64,000 nt of DNA, taken from the NCBI GenBank assembly GCA_002373375.1, contig DFLE01000015.1, positions 16,503-80,502 of the forward strand, given 5' to 3'. This DNA is from Prevotellaceae bacterium UBA3627. GTDB taxonomy: Bacteria; Bacteroidota; Bacteroidia; Bacteroidales; Bacteroidaceae. Under the pieces are notes generated by a model. It was not told the DNA's origin. It did no database searches and saw only the letters and a list, made by a program, of their open reading frames with translations. How positions within the stretch are numbered: the stretch's first letter is position 1; each line of letters opens with the position of its first letter. A program made the translations under genes and the position numbers. This document shows positions 14,945-25,400 of this stretch, in pieces.

Positions 14945-16510
14945 ATGAAAAGATCGACTATTTGGATTATAGCGGTAATTATGGGTGTGTCGTTTGTCGG
15001 CCTGCTCTTTATTCAGATACTCTATATAGAGGAGATGACTAAGATGAAGAAAGAGCAGTTTGACGAGTCGGTTACCCGTGCCTTGTATCAGGCGGCGCAT
15101 AACATGGAGCTGAACGAGACGCTGCAATATCTGGAGAAAGATGTGAACGAGACAGAGCGCAAGGCTTTTGTCAATGATGATATGACATCAGGAAACAAGG
15201 TGGGAGCACCGCTGCAGCAGTCGCACCAGTATTCTGTCGTGGGAGATGACGGCACCATATACTCGTCATTTGAGTTGCGCACCATAACACTGTCGCCACA
15301 GAAGATGAAGAAAGACCTTATGAGCCGTCAGGACAAGAATACCCTTGCTGAGGCCCAGAAGTCAATGCAGGAGATAGTGCGCAAGCGTTATGTATATCAG
15401 CGTTCGCTGCTTGACGAGGTGGTGTATGCCATACTTTACACTGCCAGTGACAAACCGCTGAAGGAACGTGTCAACTTCAAGCAGTTAGACCGTGATATAA
15501 GGGTAGAGCTGCTGAATAACGGCATAGACATACCATATCACTTTACCGTTACTCAGAGTGATGGCAAGGAAGTGTACCGCTGTCCTGAATTCAGTGAGGA
15601 GGGCAGGGACAAGACCTATTCGCAGCCGTTGTTCCGTAATGACGCAACGTCACAGTCGGGTTATGTCAATGTACATTTCCCGGATATAAATGACTACATA
15701 TTCTCAAGCATCCACTTCGTTATCCCGGCCCTGGTGTTTACTCTTGTGTTGCTGGTAACGTTTGTCTTCACCATCGTGATAATATTCCGTCAGAAGAGAT
15801 ACTCGGAGATGCGTAATGACTTTGTGAACAATATGACGCATGAGTTGAAGACGCCTATCTCAAGCATATCACTGGCTGCACAGATGCTCAATGATAAGAG
15901 CGTGGAGAAGTCAGAGTCCATGAGGGAACATCTGGGCAATATCATTAATGAGGAGACAAAGAGACTGCGTTACCTTGTGGAGAAAGTGTTGCAGATGTCA
16001 ATGTTTGACAGGAAGAAGGGTATCTTCAAGATGAAAGAGGTTGACATCAACGAGATGATAGAGAACATAGCCAACTCCTTCTCCTTGCGTGTGGAGCATA
16101 CAGGTGGCAAGATATATACAGAGGTGGAGGCCGTTGACTCTACAGTGTATGTGGAGGAAACACACTTCAGTAATGTGTTCTTTAATTTGATGGACAATGC
16201 CGTGAAGTACAGTAAGCCTGATTCTCCGCTAAATGTGTACCTGCGTACATGGAACGAGGGTAACAAGGTGAAGATATCCGTGCGTGACAGCGGAATGGGC
16301 ATAAAGAAAGAAAACCTGAAAAAGATATTCGAGGAGTTCTACAGGGTACATACCGGCAACAGGCACGATGTGAAAGGTTTCGGACTCGGACTGGCATACG
16401 TTAAGAAGGTCATAGATATACACAAGGGCACTATCACCGTAGACTCGGAATATGGCAAAGGTACCACGTTTGTTATAACCATCGATACCATAAATGAAGA
16501 TGATAAGTAA
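14945..16510 (+). CDS. rprX: Sensor histidine kinase RprX
   Basis: 521 aa inner-membrane kinase. TM1 at about 7-26, a periplasmic sensor region to about 255, TM2 at about 257-281, then HisKA with the H-box NNMTHELKTP (H299 phosphorylated) and a C-terminal HATPase domain (N-box NLMDNAVKYS, GMGI, GFGLGLAYV). The gene is directly upstream of an OmpR-type regulator almost identical in motif layout to Bacteroides RprY, so it is called RprX by synteny and architecture. The pair is known from B. fragilis, where overexpression affected tetracycline response; its natural signal is not established here. Confidence 0.88.
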   Translation: MKRSTIWIIAVIMGVSFVGLLFIQILYIEEMTKMKKEQFDESVTRALYQAAHNMELNETLQYLEKDVNETERKAFVNDDMTSGNKVGAPLQQSHQYSVVGDDGTIYSSFELRTITLSPQKMKKDLMSRQDKNTLAEAQKSMQEIVRKRYVYQRSLLDEVVYAILYTASDKPLKERVNFKQLDRDIRVELLNNGIDIPYHFTVTQSDGKEVYRCPEFSEEGRDKTYSQPLFRNDATSQSGYVNVHFPDINDYIFSSIHFVIPALVFTLVLLVTFVFTIVIIFRQKRYSEMRNDFVNNMTHELKTPISSISLAAQMLNDKSVEKSESMREHLGNIINEETKRLRYLVEKVLQMSMFDRKKGIFKMKEVDINEMIENIANSFSLRVEHTGGKIYTEVEAVDSTVYVEETHFSNVFFNLMDNAVKYSKPDSPLNVYLRTWNEGNKVKISVRDSGMGIKKENLKKIFEEFYRVHTGNRHDVKGFGLGLAYVKKVIDIHKGTITVDSEYGKGTTFVITIDTINEDDK

Positions 16511-16601
16511 CAAAACAAAGCTTGTATAATTAAGTGTAATCAATTATAAACACAAAATTTCGTTAATACTGTTAAAACGAAGAATATAAATCCCGAAAAA
16601 G

Positions 16602-16633
16602 TTTGCGCATAAATGTATTAATGATTATCTTTG
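16602..16633 (+). promoter_or_regulatory. rprY promoter
   Basis: TTTG (16602-16605), 20 nt, TATCTTTG (16626-16633): exact consensus, 28 bp before the ATG. The regulator can therefore be expressed apart from its kinase. Confidence 0.8.
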
Positions 16634-16661
16634 CATCAGTAATAATTAAAAGAATAAAAAG

Positions 16662-17381
16662 ATGGAAGAGAATCAGAAAATACTTCTTTGTGAAGACGAC
16701 GAGAATCTGGGAATGTTGTTGCGTGAGTACTTGCAGGCAAAAGGTTACGAGACAGACCTGTGCTCTGACGGCGAGGCTGGTTACCGCGCATTCCTGAAGA
16801 CACCTTATAATATATGTGTGCTTGATGTGATGATGCCGAAGAAAGACGGTTTCCAGTTGGCTGCCGACATACGTCAGGCTAACGCTGAGATACCTATCAT
16901 CTTCCTTACGGCTCGCCAGATGAAGGATGATATCCTTGAGGGCTTCAAGATTGGTGCAGACGACTATATTACCAAGCCGTTCTCTATGGAGGAGCTTGTG
17001 TTCAGAATAGAGGCTATCCTGCGTCGTGTGCATGGTAAGAAGACACGTGAGAGCACACAGTATCAGATAGGTAAGTTCTTGTTTGACTCACAGAAACAGC
17101 TGCTGACCATAGGCGACAAGCAGACAAAGCTTACGACAAAGGAGAACGAGCTGCTGTCATTACTGTGCAGCCATTCTAATGAGATACTGCAGCGTGACTT
17201 CGCGCTGAAGACCATCTGGATAGACGACAACTACTTCAACGCGCGTTCTATGGATGTGTATATCACTAAGTTGCGTAAGCATCTGCGTGATGATGAGAAT
17301 ATCGAGATAATAAACATCCACGGTAAGGGATATAAGCTTATTATTCCAGACGCTACAGACGACGATAACAGCGCAGCCTAA
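16662..17381 (+). CDS. rprY: Response regulator RprY (OmpR family)
   Basis: 239 aa. Receiver domain 1-120 with the acidic pocket (E11, D12, D13), phospho-acceptor D55 (VLDVMMPK), Thr in FLTAR and the conserved Lys in YITKPF. Winged-helix DNA-binding domain about 130-232 (LTTKENELLSLLC, then DVYITKLRKHL, INIHGKGYKL). Sequence landmarks agree closely with Bacteroides RprY. It has its own promoter and its stop overlaps the start of the following nucleotidyltransferase gene by one base (TAATG), which couples their translation. Confidence 0.92.
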   Translation: MEENQKILLCEDDENLGMLLREYLQAKGYETDLCSDGEAGYRAFLKTPYNICVLDVMMPKKDGFQLAADIRQANAEIPIIFLTARQMKDDILEGFKIGADDYITKPFSMEELVFRIEAILRRVHGKKTRESTQYQIGKFLFDSQKQLLTIGDKQTKLTTKENELLSLLCSHSNEILQRDFALKTIWIDDNYFNARSMDVYITKLRKHLRDDENIEIINIHGKGYKLIIPDATDDDNSAA

Positions 17382-18160
17382 TGCAGACAATGCTTTTTGC
17401 GGCGGGAAAGGGTACCAGACTCAAACCGCTGACAGATATCATACCGAAGGCCTTGGTGCCTATAGCTGACAAGCCGTTACTGCAGATAGTGACAGAACGG
17501 TTGGCAGCTGCCGGAGCTGACAGCGTGGTGGTGAATGTTCACCACCACGCTGCTCAGATGTTTAATTTTATCAAGTTGTTGCGGTTGGCTTTGCCGCAGG
17601 TCACGATACAAGTGTCAGATGAGAGTGACGAACTGCTTGAGACGGGGGGCGCCATCAAGAAGGCTATTCCACTGTTCAGACGTTCGGAACCAATACTGAT
17701 ACATAATTGTGATATTCTCTCTGACCTTGACCTGAAGGAGTTCTATAACGAGAGCCAGGAGTGTGACGCTGAAGCCTTATTGTTAGTGTCTGAGCGTACC
17801 ACACAGCGTTACCTTGTCTTTGATGATGACATGCGCCTCGTAGGATGGACTAATATCCAGACGGGGGAGGTGCGCAGTCCTTATAAGGAGTTGGCAGCCT
17901 TCAACGGCAGGAAAGATATGGATTGGCGTAAGGAAGGATTGCGGCTATATGCGTTTGCGGGCATACACTGCTTCTCACCCGAGCTGTTCCCCCTGATGAA
18001 GGAATGGCCGGACAGGTTTCCTATCATGGATTTCTATCTGCATCATCTGGCAGAGCATAAGATAAAGGGAAGGCTGGCGGAGAACCTGCATCTGCTTGAT
18101 GTTGGCAAACTTGACACCTTGGCGTCGGCGGAAAACTTCTTAAAGACTTATGTGTGCTGA
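17381..18160 (+). CDS. Sugar-1-phosphate nucleotidyltransferase (MurU/RmlA-like)
   Basis: 259 aa Rossmann-like NTP transferase. The N-terminal LFAAGKGTRLKPLTD is the nucleotide-binding signature and PKALVPIADKPLL contains the conserved lysine; a metal-binding Asp lies in HNCDILSDLD. It lacks the C-terminal left-handed helix of larger enzymes, as in MurU, which makes UDP-MurNAc during peptidoglycan recycling; mannose-1-phosphate guanylyltransferase is the main alternative. Starts on the last base of the rprY stop. Confidence 0.8.
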   Translation: MQTMLFAAGKGTRLKPLTDIIPKALVPIADKPLLQIVTERLAAAGADSVVVNVHHHAAQMFNFIKLLRLALPQVTIQVSDESDELLETGGAIKKAIPLFRRSEPILIHNCDILSDLDLKEFYNESQECDAEALLLVSERTTQRYLVFDDDMRLVGWTNIQTGEVRSPYKELAAFNGRKDMDWRKEGLRLYAFAGIHCFSPELFPLMKEWPDRFPIMDFYLHHLAEHKIKGRLAENLHLLDVGKLDTLASAENFLKTYVC

Positions 18161-18220
18161 TGAAACAAGCAAAAAATAAGTTTGAAAACAGACACAGACA
18201 CAAAAAAGGTAAACTATAAT

Positions 18221-18251
18221 TTTGTAAGCTAAAAAAAAAAACGTAACTTTG
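18221..18251 (+). promoter_or_regulatory. secA promoter
   Basis: TTTG (18221-18224), 19 nt containing an A-tract, TAACTTTG (18244-18251). 28 bp before the ATG. Confidence 0.8.
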
Positions 18252-18279
18252 TAGTTCGTAATATATAAAAAACATAGAA

Positions 18280-21200
18280 ATGAATTTCAATAGCATACTA
18301 TCAGCACTATTTGGTAATAAGTCAACCAGGGATATAAAGAAAATACAGCCTCTCGTAGATAAGGTGAAGGAGGCTTATCCGGCAATACAGGCTCTGTCAA
18401 ACGATGAGCTGCGTGCCAAGAGCAAGGAGATACAGCAGTATGTTCAGAACTCATGCGCCGAGCAGAAGAAACAGATAGCCGAACTTAAGGGCAGGATAGA
18501 GCAGACACCTATTGACGAGCGTGAGCCGATATTCAATCAGATAGATAAGTTAGAGAAAGAGTCTCTTGAGACTTTAGAGAAGGCACTGGATGAGGTTTAT
18601 CCGGTAGCATTCTCTATCGTGAAGGATACAGCAAGACGTTTTACAGAGAATGAGGAGACAGTCGTTACCGCTACGGATTTTGACCGTGAGCTGGCGGCTG
18701 ACCCAGAGAAGGACTTTGTTACTATAGACGGTGACAAGGCTATATACCACAACCATTGGACAGCTGGTGGCAATGACCTGAAGTGGGAGATGGTACATTA
18801 TGACGTACAGCTCTTCGGTGGCACGGTGCTGCATCAGGGTAAGATTGCCGAGATGGCGACAGGTGAGGGTAAGACATTGGTGGCTACGTGCCCGGTGTTC
18901 CTCAATGCCTTGACAGGTAACGGCGTACATGTGGTAACGGTGAATGACTACCTTGCCAAGCGTGACTCTGAATGGATGGGTCCTCTCTATATGTTCCACG
19001 GACTGTCTGTTGACTGTATAGACAAGCACAGACCAAACTCTGAGGAACGTCGCAAGGCATATCAGGCAGACATCACTTTCGGTACAAACAATGAGTTCGG
19101 TTTTGACTATCTGCGTGACAATATGGCGATGCATCCGGAAGACCTCGTGCAGCGCAAGCATAACTATGCCATAGTCGATGAGGTTGACTCTGTGCTTATC
19201 GATGATGCGCGTACACCGCTTATCATCTCTGGTCCGCAGCCAAAGGGCGACATACAGATGTTTGAGGAGTACCAGCCGTTGGTTGAGAGACTGGTGGCTG
19301 CACAGCGCAAACTCGCTACGTCGCTGCTGGCAGAGGCTAAGCAGAAGATTGCCGACGGACAGAAGGCCAATAACAAGGATATGGTGGCAGAGGGATTCCT
19401 CGCTCTGTACCGTTCATATAAGGCACTGCCTAAGAATACTCCGCTTGTGAAATTCCTTTCAGAGGACGGCATCAAGTCTGGTATGCTCGCCACTGAGGAG
19501 ATATACATGGAGAACAATAACCGCAAGATGCCTGAGGCTATAGCTCCTCTGTATTTCGTGGTTGACGAGAAGATGCACTCAGCCGACCTTACCGACAAGG
19601 GTGTGGAGTGGCTGTCACAGCAGGTGAACGACAAGGAGTTGTTCGTTATTCCTGATATAACATCAGAGCTCTCTGCGCTTGAGGCAGACCAGTCATTGAG
19701 CAACGAGGAGCGTCTGGCAAAGAAGGATGAGCGTCTGAGCCATTTCTCTGAGCAGTCAGAGCGCGTGCATACCTTGCAGCAGCTGTTGAAGGCATACTCA
19801 TTATATAATAAGGATGATGAGTATGTGGTTATTCCTAATAACGACGGTGCTCTTGAGGTTAAGATTGTGGATGAGCAGACTGGACGTATCATGGAGGGTC
19901 GTCGCTGGTCCGACGGACTGCATCAGGCTATTGAGGCCAAGGAGCACGTGAAGGTGGAGGCCGCTACACAGACATACGCTACGATAACACTGCAGAACTA
20001 TTTCCGTATGTACCATAAGTTATCAGGTATGACAGGTACTGCGTCAACAGAGGCTGGTGAGTTCTGGGATATCTATAAGCTTGATGTGGTGGAGATACCT
20101 ACCAACAAGCCAGTGCAGCGTAAGGATATGGATGACCGCGTGTATAAGACAGCACGTGAGAAGTATAAGGCTGTGATAGACGAGATTGTGGAGATGCGCG
20201 ACGCAGGACGTCCGGTGCTTGTGGGTACCACCTCAGTGGAGATATCAGAGCTTATCTCTCGTATGTTGAAGATGCGTGGCATACCTCACAATGTGCTTAA
20301 TGCCAAGGAGCATGAGCGTGAGTCACAGATAGTGGCTGAGGCTGGTAGAAGTGTTGACGGCAAGGGTGCTGTGACTATTGCCACCAATATGGCAGGTCGT
20401 GGTACTGATATCAAGCTTACACCAGAGGTGAAGGCTGCAGGCGGTCTCGCTATTATAGGTACGGAGCGTCATGAGAGCCGTCGTGTGGACCGTCAGCTGC
20501 GTGGTCGTGCCGGTCGTCAGGGTGACCCGGGTTCTTCTGTATTCTATGTATCACTTGAGGATAAGTTGATGCGTCTGTTCGCCTCTGAGCGTATAGCAAA
20601 GGTGATGGACCGTCTCGGCTTTGAGGAGGGTGAGCGTATTGAGTCTTCAATGATTACCAGTGCCATAGAGCGTGCGCAGAAGAAGGTAGAGGAGAACAAC
20701 TTCGGCATACGTAAGCGTCTGCTTGAGTATGACGATGTGATGAACAAACAGCGTACTGTGATATATGAGAAGCGCCGTCATGCCTTGATGGGTGAGCGCA
20801 TTGGCATGGATATCACCAATACGATATGGGACCGTGTGTTGTCTATACTTGATAATAATGACTACAACGGTTGCAAGGAGCAGTTCCTGAAGCTCTTCTT
20901 CATGGAGCCACCGTTCACAGAGGAGGAGTTCTTGTCTGTTGACAGAAACCAGTTGGAGGAGATATCTTTCCAGAAGGTAATGGAGAACTTCAAGGCTCAC
21001 GTGGACAAGATTGCAGAGGAGGCGGCTCCAGTCGTTAAGCAGATATATGAGGATCCAAACGTTAACTTTGAGCGCATACTCATTCCTCTTACCGACCAGC
21101 ACATGATATATCGTATGTCGTTTGACCTCAAGGAGTGCTACGACACAGAGGCTAAGAATATCATGCGTGAGTTTGAGAAGATGATAATCCTTCATAACAT

Positions 21201-21690
21201 TGATGATAACTGGAAGGAGAATTTGCGTCAGCTTGATGAGCTGCGTCATTCCTCACAGAATGCAAGCTATGAGCAGAAAGACCCGTTGCTTATCTTCAAA
21301 CTGGAGTCTGTGAAACTGTGGGATGCAATGATTAACCAGATGAATGACAGCATCTGTTCTACACTCTCACGCATACATATACATAAGGAGCAGGCACCTG
21401 AACAGGCTCCTATGGAGATGCCAAGGCAGGCACCACAGCCACAGTATAGCACAAACAAGCCAGAGTTGAATCCTGACGGAACACCTGCAGCTCCTGCTCA
21501 GCCGCGTCGCATGATGCAGCGTCCGGGTATGCCGCCAATGCCTGATGGCATGAACCGTCCGGGATACATTGACCCAACTGCGTCGCAGGGGCCTCGCATA
21601 CCGATAGTAAATACTAAAGAACCTCGACCAAACGACCCATGTCCGTGCGGTTCAGGTAAGAAATACAAACAGTGTCATGGCAAACGATAA
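18280..21690 (+). CDS. secA: Preprotein translocase ATPase SecA
   Basis: 1136 aa motor of Sec export. Walker A region MATGEGKT, DEAD-type VDEVDSVLIDDARTPLIISG with the conserved IDEAR-type loop, helicase motifs TNMAGRGTDI and RQLRGRAGRQGDPGSS, a Pro/Met-rich linker (about 1035-1110) and a C-terminal zinc-binding SEC-C motif (DPCPCGSGKKYKQCHG). It is longer than E. coli SecA (901 aa) because of insertions in the preprotein/nucleotide regions, as is normal for Bacteroidetes. The following gene overlaps its 3' end by 14 bp. Confidence 0.97.
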   Translation: MNFNSILSALFGNKSTRDIKKIQPLVDKVKEAYPAIQALSNDELRAKSKEIQQYVQNSCAEQKKQIAELKGRIEQTPIDEREPIFNQIDKLEKESLETLEKALDEVYPVAFSIVKDTARRFTENEETVVTATDFDRELAADPEKDFVTIDGDKAIYHNHWTAGGNDLKWEMVHYDVQLFGGTVLHQGKIAEMATGEGKTLVATCPVFLNALTGNGVHVVTVNDYLAKRDSEWMGPLYMFHGLSVDCIDKHRPNSEERRKAYQADITFGTNNEFGFDYLRDNMAMHPEDLVQRKHNYAIVDEVDSVLIDDARTPLIISGPQPKGDIQMFEEYQPLVERLVAAQRKLATSLLAEAKQKIADGQKANNKDMVAEGFLALYRSYKALPKNTPLVKFLSEDGIKSGMLATEEIYMENNNRKMPEAIAPLYFVVDEKMHSADLTDKGVEWLSQQVNDKELFVIPDITSELSALEADQSLSNEERLAKKDERLSHFSEQSERVHTLQQLLKAYSLYNKDDEYVVIPNNDGALEVKIVDEQTGRIMEGRRWSDGLHQAIEAKEHVKVEAATQTYATITLQNYFRMYHKLSGMTGTASTEAGEFWDIYKLDVVEIPTNKPVQRKDMDDRVYKTAREKYKAVIDEIVEMRDAGRPVLVGTTSVEISELISRMLKMRGIPHNVLNAKEHERESQIVAEAGRSVDGKGAVTIATNMAGRGTDIKLTPEVKAAGGLAIIGTERHESRRVDRQLRGRAGRQGDPGSSVFYVSLEDKLMRLFASERIAKVMDRLGFEEGERIESSMITSAIERAQKKVEENNFGIRKRLLEYDDVMNKQRTVIYEKRRHALMGERIGMDITNTIWDRVLSILDNNDYNGCKEQFLKLFFMEPPFTEEEFLSVDRNQLEEISFQKVMENFKAHVDKIAEEAAPVVKQIYEDPNVNFERILIPLTDQHMIYRMSFDLKECYDTEAKNIMREFEKMIILHNIDDNWKENLRQLDELRHSSQNASYEQKDPLLIFKLESVKLWDAMINQMNDSICSTLSRIHIHKEQAPEQAPMEMPRQAPQPQYSTNKPELNPDGTPAAPAQPRRMMQRPGMPPMPDGMNRPGYIDPTASQGPRIPIVNTKEPRPNDPCPCGSGKKYKQCHGKR

Positions 21691-22126
21691 GACAAAACAT
21701 CAAGTTCAGCGTTTCTTAAACAAGTTAGCCGAGAAGTATCCTTCAACGGATACACCGGAAGTGTTCACTGACATACATATCCGTGTCACACAGGAGACGG
21801 GTGATGTTATGGCGTTTGATGACGACGACAAGGAGATAACCCGTGTCGTCGTGGAGGAGTGGATTAACGCCTCGCTTGACACTGATGTGTTCTACAACGA
21901 GGTGGCTCAGTGTCTAAGGGCGCAGATAGAGCAGTTTGAACAGAAACCGGGTGCTCTGGGCATCATTGAGCCGTATAACTATGTTCTGGAGAATGAGTCG
22001 GCGGAACATGTAGCTGAACTGTATGTTGTTGATGATGATGACACAATAATTATCGGACATGAATTGATGGATGGTCTGGATAAGGAACTGGATGACTTTA
22101 TAGACAATCTGTTGAAGACAGAATAG
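21677..22126 (+). CDS. Small acidic conserved protein downstream of secA
   Basis: 149 aa, strongly acidic (clusters FDDDDKEITR and VVDDDDTIIIG), cytoplasmic, no motif that I recognise. It overlaps the end of secA by 14 bp and so is probably translated with it; a Sec-linked role is possible but only inferred from position. A stem-loop terminator follows at 22321-22353. Confidence 0.7.
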   Translation: MANDKTKHQVQRFLNKLAEKYPSTDTPEVFTDIHIRVTQETGDVMAFDDDDKEITRVVVEEWINASLDTDVFYNEVAQCLRAQIEQFEQKPGALGIIEPYNYVLENESAEHVAELYVVDDDDTIIIGHELMDGLDKELDDFIDNLLKTE

Positions 22127-22320
22127 GTAACGATACAAAACGTGAATAGTTGCGCGGATTACTACAAGCATTGTAGGGTCCGCGCAATTTTCTTTTAATG
22201 ATATTTGTTCCCACGTCTTTGTGGTGTTGTCTTTGTGGTATTGTTTTCTGTGATGTTGTTTTCTGTTTTGGTGGGGTTTGTAAAGTGGAGTAGGGTATAG
22301 AGATTGTATGACAAAAGAAA

Positions 22321-22353
22321 TCAGCCTCACCGCTCAGTTGAGCGATGAGGCTG
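22321..22353. terminator. Bidirectional stem-loop between convergent genes
   Basis: TCAGCCTCA-C-CGCTC pairs with GAGCG-A-TGAGGCTGA with a short loop; T-rich sequence on both sides. It separates the secA operon from the oppositely oriented lyase gene. Confidence 0.65.
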
Positions 22354-22405
22354 AATGTTTTATTCCTTTGGCTGTTATTTGTAATAATCAGCCATGCTCA
22401 TCTTA

Positions 22406-25400
22406 TTACTTGAAGAAAATCTTCCTTGCAGCACCATTGCTCATCTTCTGGATGTAGATGTTGCCACGGAGTGGGTTGTCAACAGGACGACCGTCGAGAG
22501 TGAAGTAACCAGTTACCACTGGAGCGGTTGTCTCTGTCTGAGCCTCCTCAATAGCTGTGGCTTCTTCCTCTTCCTCCTCTATGTCAAAGTTTGCAGCCTT
22601 GGCATTGAGAGATACAAGGCTCCAGAGGCAGATGTTGTCGTAAGCCACATGAGAGTACCAGCGTCCCAGTACGTTCTTCAGTGACTGTACGGTGGCGAAG
22701 CTGCTGCTCAGTGTAGCATTGTTGATTACGGTAGAGCCGTTACGTGTTACCGTGAGCTTCACGCCGCTTGATGTACCAGATATCTTGAAGTGGTAGAACT
22801 GTGACGGATAATAGGTAGAAGAGATAGTAGCGTGTGAGCTCAGATATGGGCTGCAAGCTATAGTGCCTAACGTTGTGCCGCTGCCATTTGTCACGGTTGC
22901 GGTAGATGCGCTGCCTCCGAATGAGATGTTGCACAGTGTGCCGTTGCTACCTATTACAGAAATTGTAGAGGTGTTAGAGTTACCGCTTACAAGTGCGAGG
23001 TCAAACTCGAATGAGTAGCTTATGGCTGTAGTGAAGTCGCTGTTGTTGGCGAATGACAGGTTCACGGTGCGGTTATTGTTAGAACCGAGGTAGAGATGGA
23101 AGAAGTGGTTGCCGTTGCTCTCGGCTACTCTGTCCATATTAGCCACGTTACCTGCTGCTACCGCAAAGCCATAGTTGTTAGAGCTTGTAGACTCGAAGTC
23201 AAGGTTGTAAACCTTATTGTAAGAGGTGCCTGTAACCTTAAGATAGAGCACGCCGCTCTCAAGAGACAGAGAAGCCTTTGAAGTGCTTGCTATGTTAGCC
23301 TCTATGATGATGTTTGACAGGCTGCCGCTTGCTACAGAACCTACTGTGCCGAGCTCATACTTACCAGGAGCCAGTGTAGAAGAAGAGTTAATCTGGAACA
23401 CAGGAGCGAGGTACTTAGGACCATACTGCCATGTCTGCTTGCGTACGTTGAGCGTGGTGATGCCCAGCTTGTCGCCGCTTGCGTTGTTTGTTCCGTTGAT
23501 GTCAAATACTACTCTTGAGCCTTCCTTCAGTGTCATGGTGCCCACGTTCATGTGGCCATAGCCGTTGTTGGTAGTATAAGGAGTGGTCTTAGAGTGGTCA
23601 CAGATATACAGTGCGCTGCCATACTCCATCTCTACAGACTTGTAGTAGCTTGTAGAGCCGCTGAGTGCGCAACCGAGGAAGAGCTCAGTGAAGCGGTTAG
23701 CCCATACAGGACTGTTAGAGATGCTGCCGTAGCATATCAGTGCGCCCTGCCATACGTCGGTCTTACCAGTGTGAGTGTGTGTCACATAAGGCAGGTGTGC
23801 AGCAGATGAACCCTGCTTACATACGTTGGTGCTGCCAGAGAGAGCATTGCCGGTAAGGCGTATGCGGTCCCAAGTGTGCTTAGTCTCAGTGTAGCTTACG
23901 CGGTCGCCACCCTCGATAGTGGTGCGAGAGTTAAGGTAAACAGTAGAAGGCTTAGCGCCGCTGGCGATAGCAACAGAATACTCAGAGCCATTGCCGTCAG
24001 GCCATACCAATACATCCTTATTATTATAAGAAGTGCTGATAGTGCCACCGTTACCGATGCCATAGCGGTTAGTCCATGACAATGGAGGAGGAGCCTGTGT
24101 GAGTCCCTCCAGCTCACCTACGAAGAAGCTTGGGTGAGGTGGCTGGTTGTAACCCTCGGTCTGCCATACCATAGCCTGACGATACTGGTGGTCATACCAC
24201 AGTGAAGGCAAACGGTGTGTAGTAGGAGTTACGGTGGTGTAAACGCGTATATATCTGTTATCGGCAGAACGCATTACTATTTCCTCACGCCAGTCGCCGA
24301 GGATATCACCTGTAGCACATGGGTTCTTCTTAGTACTGTTGATGCAGGCAGTCTCATAGTTGCCATGACCGGTGTCATATATTCTTGAACCGAGCTTGTC
24401 AACATACAGGTAGCTCTCGTTTGAGCCAGGACCGTTGATAGTCTCTGACAGCAGGTCGCCGTCCCAATATATACGCCAGTTCAGTGCCATAGGGTAAGGA
24501 GTCTGCGCGTTCCAGTTGTTTGACATACCGCTGATGTATGTAGGAGATGTCGGTGAAGGCTGTATGTAGCTCAGAGGTATAATGCCTGAGCCTGTTGATG
24601 CGCCTATGCCGCCAGGATATTCGTTGCTAAAGTTACCAGCCATGCAGCGTCCGTCGTCACTGCTGCCTACCGTGCGAGCATATATCTCACATGTAGCGGC
24701 GTTGCGGAAGTTATTACATGGCTTCTCCTCGTTGCAGGCAAAAGTCTCCAGCCATGGGCGGAATGGGTCGAGGTCACCAGTGTGTGATGCGTCGCCATGT
24801 CCCAATGATGTAGAAGAACATCCGTGCAGCGAATTGTCACCAGTGTGGAAGTCCAGCACCATAGAGCCGTAGATAATCTCGTCGCTGCCGTCTTCGTCAA
24901 CGTCACCAATAGAGAAGTTGTGGTTGCCCTGTCCGTACCAGCCAGAGTTAGTATAGCTGTGCCAGGTGTTGCCTACCTTATACAATTTGTTTGTTGACTT
25001 GTTCACACGGTATGTGCAGGCATCAATCTTTGTGTAGATACCGCGGCCGAGGAAGATATAAGGATTAACGCCGTCAAGGTATGGAGCACCCATGAAGTAC
25101 TTGCTTGAGCGGTGTCCGTAGCTGTCACCCCAGTCAGAGGCATTGCCGCGTGGCAGAGGGTAAGATATCACGTCATAAGTGTAACCTGTCTTACCGTTTA
25201 TATACATAAGCCACTCCTCACCAGCGTTAGAGAATGTCATGTTGGCGGTGTGTGTTATGCCAGAGCGGATGTTCTCTGAGGTGTTGCCGATAGTCTCGGT
25301 AGAGCCGTCAGCGTGGTGTATCACGGTGTTGGCACCACCGCGGTAGAGTACCTCGCATGCGCCGTCCTCGTTCCAGTCAAACGCTACTGCGTCCCACTGC

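Noticed and set aside
14639..15127. 162-codon minus-strand frame over the repeats and rprX start
   Set aside because: Shadow of rprX and of the repeat array; no recognisable protein.
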